From positions 2,294,001 to 2,358,000 of the forward strand of contig OZ240666.1 in assembly GCA_965198675.1 (NCBI GenBank): 64,000 nucleotides of DNA, read 5' to 3'. How positions within the stretch are numbered: the stretch's first letter is position 1; each line of letters starts with the position of its first letter. Position numbers and translations under genes: made by a program. Of the stretch, positions 53,947 to 62,374 are shown in pieces. Source of the DNA: Prochloron sp965198675 (GTDB lineage: Bacteria; Cyanobacteriota; Cyanobacteriia; Cyanobacteriales; Prochloraceae). The notes under the pieces were generated by a model. It made no database searches. It was not told the DNA's origin and saw only the letters and a list, made by a program, of their open reading frames with translations.

Positions 53947-56112
53947 ATGGAAAATATTCGAGAACTCAGCTTTGTGAGTGAAAAACCCATTACCGAAGTT
54001 CCTTATACTCGATATCGTCTGCAACTTCTTGGGAAAATCGACCAGAATAATGTAGCGGGAGACGTGGGGACAATTGCCAATAGACTCAAGAGGAAACACA
54101 ACTGTGCTATTGTGGCTGATATTTATAACTCGGCTATTTTCAGCCCGAAAGCTATAGCTCCCGAGACGAAAGAGTATAAGGTACTAGGAGAAGAACAAGT
54201 TAATTTGGCTGACTCTAGGTATCAACATTCCTTGTTTCAAGTCTGTAACTTCGCTCTGTTGAAAGCTTTTAAGCGCGCACCCAGCGTTTCCCGAGTAGAT
54301 TATTATCGCAAACGCATTTACTCTCAGGTTTCTAATAACGGGAAATATGAAGCCCAGCGTTATCTTACCTTTGATTTACTGCAAGACCACAACCAACACC
54401 TAGTCTTAACCATAGATTTTGGCAACGAATATCGCTCTCGTCAGACTATTTACGAATTGGGAACCGAGAAACTCAGAGAAGGAGAAAAACTGATTCACTC
54501 TTATGACGGTAAGAGTTGCGAGTTTATCCAAGTTGGAGAAGACACTATCGATACTCGATTGGGGAAACTGGGGAATAAAAGCGTTCTCCAATATCACGTG
54601 GGAAAAGGTAATTTATCTTCGGACCAGCTTAAATCCCTCAATTTATCCACTCCCGTGGTGAAAGTGCGGTATAAGTCTAAGGGGAAGAAGGACTTTGAAG
54701 CTTGTCATATGCCCCAACTGTTAAAAAAACTCTATGATAGAACCCAGATAGATCAGAGATTTTGGGAGCAGCAGTTGTTACCTATTCATGATAAGGTAAA
54801 AATGGCAATAAAAACCATCGCTTTTCTGAATAAAGACAATAAATTCCAAATAAATGGTATCTCGGTGCCATTTTCCCTGTCTTTACGGGAACCAGAACGA
54901 CTACAATGGTTCTTGGAGGGGGATAATAAACGAAACTTGGACTTTGGGGAAGTTACGGTTGAGAAACCCGGACAAGCTTTGTATCGAAATCCTCATCTTT
55001 TAGACAAACCCAAGGAAATAAAATGTTTTGTCTTGTACCCTAAGAGCTTGGAAAAGGAAGTGCTACAGTATGGTGTAGCATTAAAACAAGAATTTGCCAA
55101 ATTGAAAATTGACTTCAAAAGAAAGGATATTTCCTACAACCCGAAGGATTCGTTTGAAATTAAGCGCACTTGTCAGGAACTGAAAAATGGGGAGTTCGTG
55201 TTTGCTTTCGTTCCTGAATCGGAACATGAAGATTACAATAGGCAGGTGGATCCCTATAAAACAATCAAAAATGAGCTAATTAAGCTGCAACTTCCTTCCC
55301 AAATGATTAATTATAGCACTGTAAAGCAAAGTAAAAAGAGTCAGGGTTTTATTAGTCAAAATCTGATATTAGGTATCAATGCTAAATTGGGCTATAGCAG
55401 CTGGAGATTGAAAGAAATGCCCGGAAATGCCGATGCTTTTATTGGTTTGGACATCGGCAGGAAGAATAATCGAGCCGTGGGAGCTTCTGCTTTTGTTATT
55501 GATGGAAGAGGGGAACTAATAGGTTGGTCCAACATAGAATTAAGTGCTCACCTAGAAACCTTCGATTCTCATGCCCTGCGAAATTTACTCCTAGACTTAG
55601 CTGTTTTATATCAACAGAAATACGATTCACCCTTGAAGCATTTAGTAATTCATCGAGACGGAGAGGTGAGGAAACCGGAACGTGAAGTATTCAAAGAATT
55701 GTTACCCCTGTTGCAAAAGGAAGGTTTAGAGCAGTTAGACGTGATAGAAGTCATCAAATCAGGTACTTGTAGAGCAGTGGCAATCCAGGATGGAAGTTAT
55801 ACTAATCCAGAGAAAGGCTATGGTTGGGAACATTGCCCCAAGGAAGCAATTATTCTCACCACAGGTAAAGCACAGACAAAGGTGAGCAAAAATAGTTCTC
55901 CGCGCCCTCTGCGAATTCGCCTGATAATGGGAGATACAGACATCTTAACCCTCGCAGGACAAGTATATTGGTTGAGTGAGATGCAAGTGGGTTCCACCCA
56001 AACTATTCGCTTACCCATTACTACCTATTATGCGGATCGCGCTGCGGAATACTCTTTAGAAGGACTGCTTCCTCCAGGGGTTCATCAAGATCAGCGTCTT
56101 TGGTTCCTTTAA
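53947..56112 (+). CDS. ago: Long prokaryotic Argonaute (pAgo), apparently catalytic
   Basis: 721 residues. The MID-PIWI half is clear: MID residues about 350-490 with YSTVK, SQGFISQN and NAKLG supplying Tyr, Lys, Gln and Lys at the places expected to grip the guide 5' phosphate; PIWI with D502 (GLDIGRKNN), E537 (AHLET, Glu finger), D571 (HLVIHRDGEV) and D697 (YYADRAAEY), a complete DEDD set. The chain ends LWFL, as in pAgos whose C-terminal carboxylate enters the MID pocket. The N-terminal 340 residues fit N-L1-PAZ-L2. Catalytic long-A pAgos use small DNA guides to cut DNA and act in plasmid/phage defence or replicon separation. Length and character resemble the Synechococcus/Limnothrix-type enzymes. 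No associated nuclease or helicase gene lies beside it. Confidence 0.92.
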   Translation: MENIRELSFVSEKPITEVPYTRYRLQLLGKIDQNNVAGDVGTIANRLKRKHNCAIVADIYNSAIFSPKAIAPETKEYKVLGEEQVNLADSRYQHSLFQVCNFALLKAFKRAPSVSRVDYYRKRIYSQVSNNGKYEAQRYLTFDLLQDHNQHLVLTIDFGNEYRSRQTIYELGTEKLREGEKLIHSYDGKSCEFIQVGEDTIDTRLGKLGNKSVLQYHVGKGNLSSDQLKSLNLSTPVVKVRYKSKGKKDFEACHMPQLLKKLYDRTQIDQRFWEQQLLPIHDKVKMAIKTIAFLNKDNKFQINGISVPFSLSLREPERLQWFLEGDNKRNLDFGEVTVEKPGQALYRNPHLLDKPKEIKCFVLYPKSLEKEVLQYGVALKQEFAKLKIDFKRKDISYNPKDSFEIKRTCQELKNGEFVFAFVPESEHEDYNRQVDPYKTIKNELIKLQLPSQMINYSTVKQSKKSQGFISQNLILGINAKLGYSSWRLKEMPGNADAFIGLDIGRKNNRAVGASAFVIDGRGELIGWSNIELSAHLETFDSHALRNLLLDLAVLYQQKYDSPLKHLVIHRDGEVRKPEREVFKELLPLLQKEGLEQLDVIEVIKSGTCRAVAIQDGSYTNPEKGYGWEHCPKEAIILTTGKAQTKVSKNSSPRPLRIRLIMGDTDILTLAGQVYWLSEMQVGSTQTIRLPITTYYADRAAEYSLEGLLPPGVHQDQRLWFL

Positions 56113-56501
56113 CCCTTCCTTTGCGTCTTTGCGCCTTTGCGCGATTATTTTTTTCTGAACTGCTGCTCGGGAAAACCCCGCCCCTACGGCAAAAATCATC
56201 CCCATTTATCTGCAATTAACCCCCTCCACTCCCTAAAACAAACAAACTAAATCAAGTTCGTAGGGTGGGCATTGCTCACCAAGACGGTAAGTTCGTAGGG
56301 TAGGCATTGCCCACCAAGACGGTAAGTGTTCAATAAGGAAGATAACCGCTACCTTCAGAATTAATTAGCCTGGCTATTGCCCACCCTACCACTGGGATTT
56401 TATTCAGAGTATCATATGAGAGTCTTTGGTTCCTTTAACCGTTCTTTTTTCTGAATCACAGCTCGGTGGGCAATGCCCACCCTACCTCTTCCCCTACATC
56501 T
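56113..56501. repeat. Repeats between Argonaute and the MNIO operon
   Basis: Holds a CTTTGCGTCTTTGCGCCTTTGCGCG unit (56118-56143), two GTAGGGTGGGCATTGC(T/C)CACCAAGACGGTAAG units (56260-56330), a GTGGGCAATGCCCACCCTACC unit at 56465, a 32-base copy of the CPBP gene end (CTCCACTCCCTAAAACAAAC at 56223, compare 59370), and a second copy of the Argonaute 3' end (CTTTGGTTCCTTTAACC at 56424, compare 56100). No gene seen. Confidence 0.75.
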
Positions 56502-57146
56502 TTAATTTCGGTCGTGGTTAAATAAACCAAAAATTTTCATCATCATATTTCTAATAGCAAATTTAGGTAGGGGATAAGTAAAATACCGCCATTCTCCTTT
56601 TAGGGAGAGTCGAAACCAAATGGAAATTGTGGGTTGGGGCAATAATACAAGACTGGAAACAGGGCTTTTATTTAAACTTTCTCCCAGATAATTAATATTA
56701 TAATGGAAGCGACGCCAAATAAATCGGCGATTCAGTTCTGCTGCTTGTAACCCAGCTTTTTCATAACGAATTACATCTAATACCCAAGGTAATACTGTGT
56801 CTTCTCCTTCCATGAAAGTACAAAAATTGAGAGCATCTTGCCAATGCTTTTTGATTCCTGTAGGTGAATAAGTTTCCCCATAGCGCCAAAATAGCTGGGC
56901 AAAATCGCCACCCAAACTTTGCTGGGTCAGGGGTAACAATTTGCGGATTTCACCCAAACGCTTACCTTTGAGGGAATGGGCGAAAAAGTCTACCTGTTTG
57001 CGGGATAATTGAGTGAGCAGTTGTACTTCATCCACAGTTAGTCCCAGTTCTTGACCTACTGCTTGGGGAGAATGGAAAAAACCTTCTCGTAAGCTGGTGC
57101 TAGTATAGAGCTGAGCTAAAACTTGTTGAACTGTTCCTAAACCCAT
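56502..57146 (-). CDS. SCO6045-like partner protein of the DUF692 enzyme
   Basis: 214 residues, last gene of the operon; start overlaps the end of the DUF692 gene by 10 bases. N-terminal helical region (VQQVLAQLYTSTSLREGFFHSPQAVGQELGLTVDEVQLLTQLSRKQVDFFAHSLKGKRLGEIRKLLPLT) followed by a more variable C-terminus. The leading segment resembles the SCO6045-like/HvfC-type helical partner proteins that accompany DUF692 enzymes and help recruit their peptide substrate. The family name is from recognition of pattern and context, so moderately sure. It is rich in aromatic residues near the C-terminus and has no membrane helix. Confidence 0.7.
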   Translation of the reverse strand: MGLGTVQQVLAQLYTSTSLREGFFHSPQAVGQELGLTVDEVQLLTQLSRKQVDFFAHSLKGKRLGEIRKLLPLTQQSLGGDFAQLFWRYGETYSPTGIKKHWQDALNFCTFMEGEDTVLPWVLDVIRYEKAGLQAAELNRRFIWRRFHYNINYLGESLNKSPVSSLVLLPQPTISIWFRLSLKGEWRYFTYPLPKFAIRNMMMKIFGLFNHDRN

Positions 57147-57967
57147 CTTCCATGCTTCCTCCCAAGGGAACGAGCTTTGTCTAGTTCTGCTGCTAATTGA
57201 GTAAAGGGGGGCAAGTTTTCATCTCGTTCCAGGATAACTCCTTTCACGGTGGTGCGAGCCAGGATTTGATCCATTAATGCCCACACTGCTTCTGGGGTGA
57301 AGTGGGAATGACTGTCTATGAGAATGCCATTCTGCCAATATCCGCCTACAAAATGTAACTGTACCACTCTTTCCAGGGGCAATTGAGATAAGAAAGTCTC
57401 CACATGGTAGTGGTGATTGACAGCATTAGTATATAAATTGGTAACATCTAACAGGAGTCCGCAATCAGAACGTTGGGCAACTTCTGCGATAAATTGGGCT
57501 TCTGACATTTCTCCACCGGGAATAGTAACCAGATAAGTAATATTTTCCAAAATCAGGGGTACGTCTAAATAGCTACTCAATTGATTAATATTGCGACAAA
57601 CTACTTCTACTGCTTCCCAAGTATAGGGTAAAGGGGAGATATGGCCAATGTCAACTCCACCTGCTTTGGTAAAGCAAAGGTGTTCGCTCCACCAAGGTGG
57701 ATTCAGTTTTTTCACCAATTTAGCTAGTAGACTCAAGTAATCGGTATCTAAACCTTCTGCACTACCCACAGAAAGATTAAGAGCGTGGGGAATAAGGGGG
57801 AAATGGGCAGTTAATAATTCTAATTCTTTCTCCTTCTTAACTGACACCTCCAGGTAATGTTCGGCAATAATTTCCAGAAAGTCAACTCTTTGTCGATAGA
57901 GAAATAGTTCGCTCAGGAACGGTTCCCGAAAACCGATACCTACTCCTAAAATGGGAAGAGAAGTCAT
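57137..57967 (-). CDS. DUF692 / MNIO family enzyme
   Basis: 276 residues from ATG 57967, which overlaps the upstream stop as TAATG. TIM-barrel multinuclear iron oxidative enzyme: GVGIGFREPF, VDFLEIIAEHYLE, PHALNLSVGSAEG, WWSEHLCFTKAGGVDIGH, LILENITYLV, LLLDVTNLYTNAVNHH, QLHFVGGYW, DSHSHFTPEAVW and ILERDENLPPF contain the His, Asp and Glu ligands expected for 2-3 irons. Characterised relatives (MbnB, TglH, BufB/HvfB type) modify cysteines of ribosomal peptides. The gene directly upstream ends in a nine-Cys Gly-rich tail, the likely substrate. Confidence 0.9.
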   Translation of the reverse strand: MTSLPILGVGIGFREPFLSELFLYRQRVDFLEIIAEHYLEVSVKKEKELELLTAHFPLIPHALNLSVGSAEGLDTDYLSLLAKLVKKLNPPWWSEHLCFTKAGGVDIGHISPLPYTWEAVEVVCRNINQLSSYLDVPLILENITYLVTIPGGEMSEAQFIAEVAQRSDCGLLLDVTNLYTNAVNHHYHVETFLSQLPLERVVQLHFVGGYWQNGILIDSHSHFTPEAVWALMDQILARTTVKGVILERDENLPPFTQLAAELDKARSLGRKHGRWV

Positions 57968-58971
57968 TAGCCGCCACAACCCCCACAACCGCCGCCACAA
58001 CCCCCACAACCACCCCCACCCCCACAACCACCCCCACCGCCGCAGCTACTGCCACCGCCGCAGCTACTGCCACCGCCGCAGCTACTGCCACCGCCGCAGC
58101 TACTACTACTTTTGATTCCCTTAGATTTAGTCCCGGTAGTCGAAATTTGCCCGTAGTCTTGATAAGGGGTTTCCTCAAGTACCTTAACACCAAAGAGTGC
58201 TACTAGTAGTCTCCACTCATAATCAGATTCAACTGAGTTACTGGTCAATCTTGCTTTGAGTCCTTTGAAGACTTGTTGTAACTCTTGGAGATACCGTTCC
58301 CCCCTATGGGTTTGAGGACGGAGGGATTTTCGGTAAATGTATACCAGCAATATTATAGCCCCGATGGCCATCAGAATCAGAAATCCCACATTATAATGTC
58401 CTCGGGAAAGTGCCGAGACCAGCTTATATGCTCCCAAACCTAAGATAATCCCAGCGGCGATCCCTACTGACCTTCCAGCTTTTTTCTTAGCTTCATCGGA
58501 ACGGAGCAACTGCTTATGTTCCAGTAACTGGTGATAAACCAAGCAATATTGTTCTAGTCCTTTAACCAGCAAGCAATATTGTTCTAGTCCTTTAACCAGG
58601 GAATGTGATATTGTGTCGTTAGGGTTGTGCCAATATTTCAAGCGGACAAATACTTGTCGTTCTATTGGTTTCAGTTTAGACAAGTCAAGATGAGTCGTCA
58701 CTTGACTGACTAGATTCCCATCAACTTTCAAGTAACCTCTCTGAATCAAATCAAAGGAAATTAAATGCAAGACTTGGGTTGCACCGCCACGCAAATAGGC
58801 TATTTCGTAGGGATCCGGTTGAGTTGGTACTAATGGCGCTGGTAGATTGACGGTAACATCTCTGAGAATAATAGCACACCATCCCAGAGTAATAGCAATA
58901 ACCGATGCATACAAAACTAAAAAATGCGGCCCGTACATGTGGGCGATGGGGTTGTGAATCAGAATATCCAT
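57967..58971 (-). CDS. TIGR04222-domain membrane protein with Cys/Gly-rich C-terminal tail
   Basis: 334 residues from ATG 58971 (MDILIHNPIAHMYGPHFLVLYA). One N-terminal membrane helix (residues 13-30), the TIGR04222 signature PDPYEIAYLRGGATQVLHLISFDLIQRGYL, a second hydrophobic hairpin near residues 165-215 (AAGIILGLGAYKLVSALS; VGFLILMAIGAIILLVYIY), then a soluble stretch and a tail of about 50 residues made of SSCGGG units and GGC units, with nine Cys. An 18-base repeat (SSCGGG) is present four times; LVKGLEQYC is duplicated at residues 117-137. Stop overlaps the MNIO start. The tail looks like a fixed, membrane-tethered substrate for the downstream enzyme. Confidence 0.88.
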   Translation of the reverse strand: MDILIHNPIAHMYGPHFLVLYASVIAITLGWCAIILRDVTVNLPAPLVPTQPDPYEIAYLRGGATQVLHLISFDLIQRGYLKVDGNLVSQVTTHLDLSKLKPIERQVFVRLKYWHNPNDTISHSLVKGLEQYCLLVKGLEQYCLVYHQLLEHKQLLRSDEAKKKAGRSVGIAAGIILGLGAYKLVSALSRGHYNVGFLILMAIGAIILLVYIYRKSLRPQTHRGERYLQELQQVFKGLKARLTSNSVESDYEWRLLVALFGVKVLEETPYQDYGQISTTGTKSKGIKSSSSCGGGSSCGGGSSCGGGSSCGGGGGCGGGGGCGGCGGGCGGCGG

Positions 58972-58990
58972 TTTTAACTGTTTGATAATA

Positions 58991-59305
58991 TCATATGAGT
59001 ATTGCACACCGAATGTCGGTGGGCAATGCCCACCCTACGGTAACTAGATTCCCATCAACTTTCAAGTAACCTCTCTGAATCAAATCAAAGGAAATTAAAT
59101 GCAAGACTTGGGTTGCACCGCCACGCAAATAAGCTATTTCGTAGGGATCCGGTTGAGTTGGTACTAATGGCGCTGGTAGATTGACGGTAACATCTCTGAG
59201 AATAATAGCACACCATCCCAGAGTAATAGCAATAACCGATGCATACAAAACTAAAAAATGCGGCCCGTACATGTGGGCGATGGGGTTGTGAATCAGAATA
59301 TCCAT
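58991..59305 (-). pseudogene. Partial tandem duplicate of the TIGR04222 gene
   Basis: 59044-59308 repeats 58710-58974 with only one or two differences over 265 bases, giving the same first 88 residues (MDILIHNPIAH...GYLKVDGNLV), then 15 unrelated codons from a GTGGGCAATGCCCAC repeat and a stop. It would make a 104-residue product with only the N-terminal helix and RGG segment. It lies directly upstream of the full gene, so it may carry the operon's original promoter. Confidence 0.87.
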
Positions 59306-59361
59306 TTTGAACTTCTCCAGAGTTAAGAAGGTGCGTTAACAACGCACCCTACGGTGAAAAA

Positions 59362-60819
59362 CTAACCCGCTCCACTCCCTAAAACAAACAAACTAAATAA
59401 AGTCCCGCTATTCCAAAGACCGTGGAGTAACATGGAAGCAAGGAGGTTGCGCGATCGGGTATAAACAAACCCCAAAACTATTCCCAAAGTCATTAAGGGC
59501 AACACTTCTGATAAACTAAGATGAGCGGCTGAAAAAATCAAACTGCTCACTGCAATACTGCCCCAAACAGGTAAGTAACGAGTCAGGGAAGGCAACAAGA
59601 AACCGCGAAATATAATTTCCTCAAATATAGGTGCAGCTACGGAAGCAGTAAGGAAAAATATGGCCAATGCTACCCTATCTTGCGCCTGCAAAGCTAAAAA
59701 TAAAATGGGATTACTTCCTCCCTGTCCCTGCCAGATTTGTTGATTAATTAGGGATATTAACACAACTAAGGGTAAGGCTACTAAATAACCCCCTAAACCC
59801 CAGAAAAACCAGTTACCCCGCCATTCTAACTTAAACCATTCTGAGGATAAGGGAAAGAAGGGTTTGAGGGAAAAATACAGCACAGACAATCCTCCCATAG
59901 CCATCAGTACATAAGTAACTAAAATAAATCCAGCCTGGAGACGGAGGTTCAATACACTGATGTCAATACCTAAGATACCTAATAATAAGGGAAGTACAAA
60001 TTGGCCGATGAAGAAAAAGCCAATAATGAGCACTTGCCAAACAATTTCTCCATCCCAAGGTACTTCCCAAGCCATGGTACTATTAAGAGTAAGAATGGCA
60101 GTCTCTCGTTTAATGAACCACTGCACCAGCAAAAATAACCCCAATCCTATTCCCAGAATGCCCGTGAATAGGGGAATAGTGCCAATGAGAGCTAATTTTA
60201 ACAGTGCTTGACGTGCCACTTCTTTTTCTCTTGCTTTCCAGGTTGAGGGGGTAACAAAATGCCCTTGGACCCAATCCAATTGTGAATTAGCTACATAGAG
60301 AAACCAACCATCTAAATTTGCTGTCAGTATGGATTCAATATCGATTTGCTGTACCGGGGATCCACTCCATAATTTTATCAAAACCGACCCAGTCAGAGGG
60401 ATTGAGCTATTATAATTAGCTGCTCTTTCCCTCTCAATCAACTTCTGCCAAGTGGTGATTGCTCTTTTGGTTTCTCCCTGCTTTGCCTGAATTATACCTA
60501 GCTTTAAATCAATCTCATCAATAAACTGTTCTAACTCTAGCTGCGACCCCTTGAAATTAGCAAGACTCTTTTCCGTTACTTTCCTGGCTCGGAGATACTG
60601 TTCCTGGGCAGCAGCAAGGGGATCAGTGCCCACTAAAGCATCCCTAACAGCAATCAAATGGTCGTTGGATACCTCTGCTGCATGGAGTAGCAGATTAGTT
60701 TGATAGAGTTCCAGACGACTTTGAATCTGAGGCTGAGAAAGACTGTCTCCCAAAGAGAGCAGCACCCTAACGATGGCCAAAATGGTCAGCAGGCTTAAAA
60801 TTAATCGCTTAATAGTCAT
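59362..60819 (-). CDS. CPBP-family intramembrane glutamic protease
   Basis: 485 residues. N-terminal membrane anchor (residues 4-24), a periplasmic or lumenal helical segment (30-190), then about eight membrane helices. The CPBP/Abi motifs are EEIIFRGFLLPSL (EExxxR), FSAAHLS and LLHGLWNSG. Members include Rce1-type CAAX proteases and proteins of bacteriocin maturation or self-immunity. This long form is common in cyanobacteria. It is co-oriented with, and 57 bases upstream of, the MNIO operon region, so a processing role there is possible but unproven. Confidence 0.88.
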   Translation of the reverse strand: MTIKRLILSLLTILAIVRVLLSLGDSLSQPQIQSRLELYQTNLLLHAAEVSNDHLIAVRDALVGTDPLAAAQEQYLRARKVTEKSLANFKGSQLELEQFIDEIDLKLGIIQAKQGETKRAITTWQKLIERERAANYNSSIPLTGSVLIKLWSGSPVQQIDIESILTANLDGWFLYVANSQLDWVQGHFVTPSTWKAREKEVARQALLKLALIGTIPLFTGILGIGLGLFLLVQWFIKRETAILTLNSTMAWEVPWDGEIVWQVLIIGFFFIGQFVLPLLLGILGIDISVLNLRLQAGFILVTYVLMAMGGLSVLYFSLKPFFPLSSEWFKLEWRGNWFFWGLGGYLVALPLVVLISLINQQIWQGQGGSNPILFLALQAQDRVALAIFFLTASVAAPIFEEIIFRGFLLPSLTRYLPVWGSIAVSSLIFSAAHLSLSEVLPLMTLGIVLGFVYTRSRNLLASMLLHGLWNSGTLFSLFVLGSGAG

Positions 60820-60930
60820 ATAGTGGGGTGTGGGGTGTAGGGTAGTTGTTATCTCTTAAAATACTTTTCCTATTGTACTCGACTATGGAAAACAACGCTA
60901 TAGCAATCCTATAGGATAAAAGAACAGGTA

Positions 60931-60956
60931 GAGGCACGGCACTGCCGTGCCCCTAC
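60931..60956. repeat. GGCACGGCA palindrome
   Basis: AGAGGCACGGCACTGCCGTGCCCCT, a copy of the palindrome at 11834-11860, in the gap between divergent CPBP and phosphatase genes. An origin in the same repeat family is more likely than a terminator role here. Confidence 0.55.
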
Positions 60957-61039
60957 ACCAAGGGAAAACAAATGATGTCGGGATTGTTATATAGTCTACA
61001 ATGACTGGGGAAATACACATTCAGGGAGGATTAATAAGA

Positions 61040-62374
61040 GTGGCTACTCGGGTGATTATCGTGCGTCACGGACAAAGCAGCTATAATGCAGCTAAAAGAA
61101 TTCAAGGTCGCTGCGACGAATCCGTATTGACGGAAAAAGGTCGTGCAGATGCCCAAACAGTAGGGGCTACCCTCAAAAACTACAACTTCCATGGCTTTTA
61201 TTGTAGCCCCCTGCAACGGGCCAAGCAAACTGCTACTATCATTCACAGCTGTCTGAACAATCCTCCTCCTCTACAACCCACTGGATTGCTACAGGAAATT
61301 GACCTGCCCCTCTGGGAGGGTTGGGACAAGGATGAGGTTAAAGCAAAATTTCCCGAGGAATACCGCTGCTGGAAAGAGCGTCCCCAGGAGTTTAAAATGG
61401 AAGTCTTAGGTAAGACACATTTTCCCGTCTCTTCTCTCTACACCCAAGGGAAGCAGTTTTGGCAGGAAATCATCCCTCAGCATATGGGCAGAACCATTTT
61501 AATTGTAGCTCACAACGGCATTAACCGCTGTTTAATTATGAGCGCTCTTTCTATCCCTATTTCTCGTTACCACTCCCTCCAACAGTCTAACTGCTCCATT
61601 AATGTCCTCAATTTTACTGGGGGTTGGGCCGAACCAGTGCAGTTAGAGTCTTTAAATCAAACTTCTCATTTGGGTATACCCTTAGCCCCACCCCGTCCAC
61701 CCCGAAATCGTCTCCGCTTATTGCTGGTGCGTCACGGAGAAACGGAATGGAATCGCGCATCCGTGTTCCAGGGAATCAAAGATATTCCCCTCAACGATAC
61801 AGGAAGGGAACAAGGAAAGAAAGCAGGAGACTTTCTCAAAGAGGTGAAAATTGACTTTGCTATCAGTAGTCACCTCTTGCGTCCCAAACAAACTGCCCAG
61901 ATTATCTTACAGCATCACCCGGACGTGACTTTAGAAGTGCGAGAAGAACTACAGGAAATTTGTCACGGACTCTGGGAAGGAAAACTAGAGAGGGAAATAG
62001 AAGCAGAGTTTACCGATTTGCTCCGTCAATGGAAAGAAGCACCCGAAACGGTACAAATGCCCGAAGGAGAGAATTTACAGCAAGTTTGGGATCGGGCGAT
62101 CGCCTGTTGGGAGGATATAGTGAAAACCTTTAGTGCAACCGAGGAAGAAAAAACTGGTTTAATTGTAGCTCACGACGCCATTAACAAGGTGATTATCTGT
62201 AATTTACTCGGTTTGACAACCGCTGATTTTTGGTTGATAAAACAGGGTAATGGCTCGGTAAGTGTGATAGACTATCCTCAAGGTGCTTTATGTTTACCCG
62301 TTCTCCAGGGGATTAATATTACCACTCATCTCAGTCGGGGTATTCTGGATACAACAGCAGCAGGAGCATTGTAA
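61040..62374 (+). CDS. Two-domain histidine phosphatase (phosphoglycerate mutase-like)
   Basis: 444 residues from GTG 61040, chosen because GGGAGGA lies about 10 bases upstream and VATRVIIVRHGQSS is the typical start. Two tandem phosphatase domains: first RHGQSSYNAAKRIQG (about residue 9) with later HNG; second RHGETEWNRASVFQG (about residue 230) with HDAINK. The order RHG...E...H is complete in both. Such fused proteins are standard in cyanobacteria; the substrate is unknown (phosphoserine, phosphoglycerate or sugar phosphate). Confidence 0.9.
   Translation: MATRVIIVRHGQSSYNAAKRIQGRCDESVLTEKGRADAQTVGATLKNYNFHGFYCSPLQRAKQTATIIHSCLNNPPPLQPTGLLQEIDLPLWEGWDKDEVKAKFPEEYRCWKERPQEFKMEVLGKTHFPVSSLYTQGKQFWQEIIPQHMGRTILIVAHNGINRCLIMSALSIPISRYHSLQQSNCSINVLNFTGGWAEPVQLESLNQTSHLGIPLAPPRPPRNRLRLLLVRHGETEWNRASVFQGIKDIPLNDTGREQGKKAGDFLKEVKIDFAISSHLLRPKQTAQIILQHHPDVTLEVREELQEICHGLWEGKLEREIEAEFTDLLRQWKEAPETVQMPEGENLQQVWDRAIACWEDIVKTFSATEEEKTGLIVAHDAINKVIICNLLGLTTADFWLIKQGNGSVSVIDYPQGALCLPVLQGINITTHLSRGILDTTAAGAL

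Noticed and set aside
52728..56112. Idea that the MidA methyltransferase is a functional partner of Argonaute
   Set aside because: MidA is a widespread housekeeping family and the 58-base gap contains a dispersed repeat; adjacency alone is weak evidence.
57882..58193. 103-codon frame with Val-Ala repeats overlapping the Cys-tail region
   Set aside because: It is an out-of-frame reading of the SSCGGG repeats; the in-frame TIGR04222 reading is coupled to the MNIO gene.
59362..60819. Idea that the CPBP protease is a dedicated component of the MNIO system
   Set aside because: This long CPBP form is common in cyanobacteria; the duplicated stub between them and copies of its 3' end suggest rearranged neighbours. 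Left as a possibility only.
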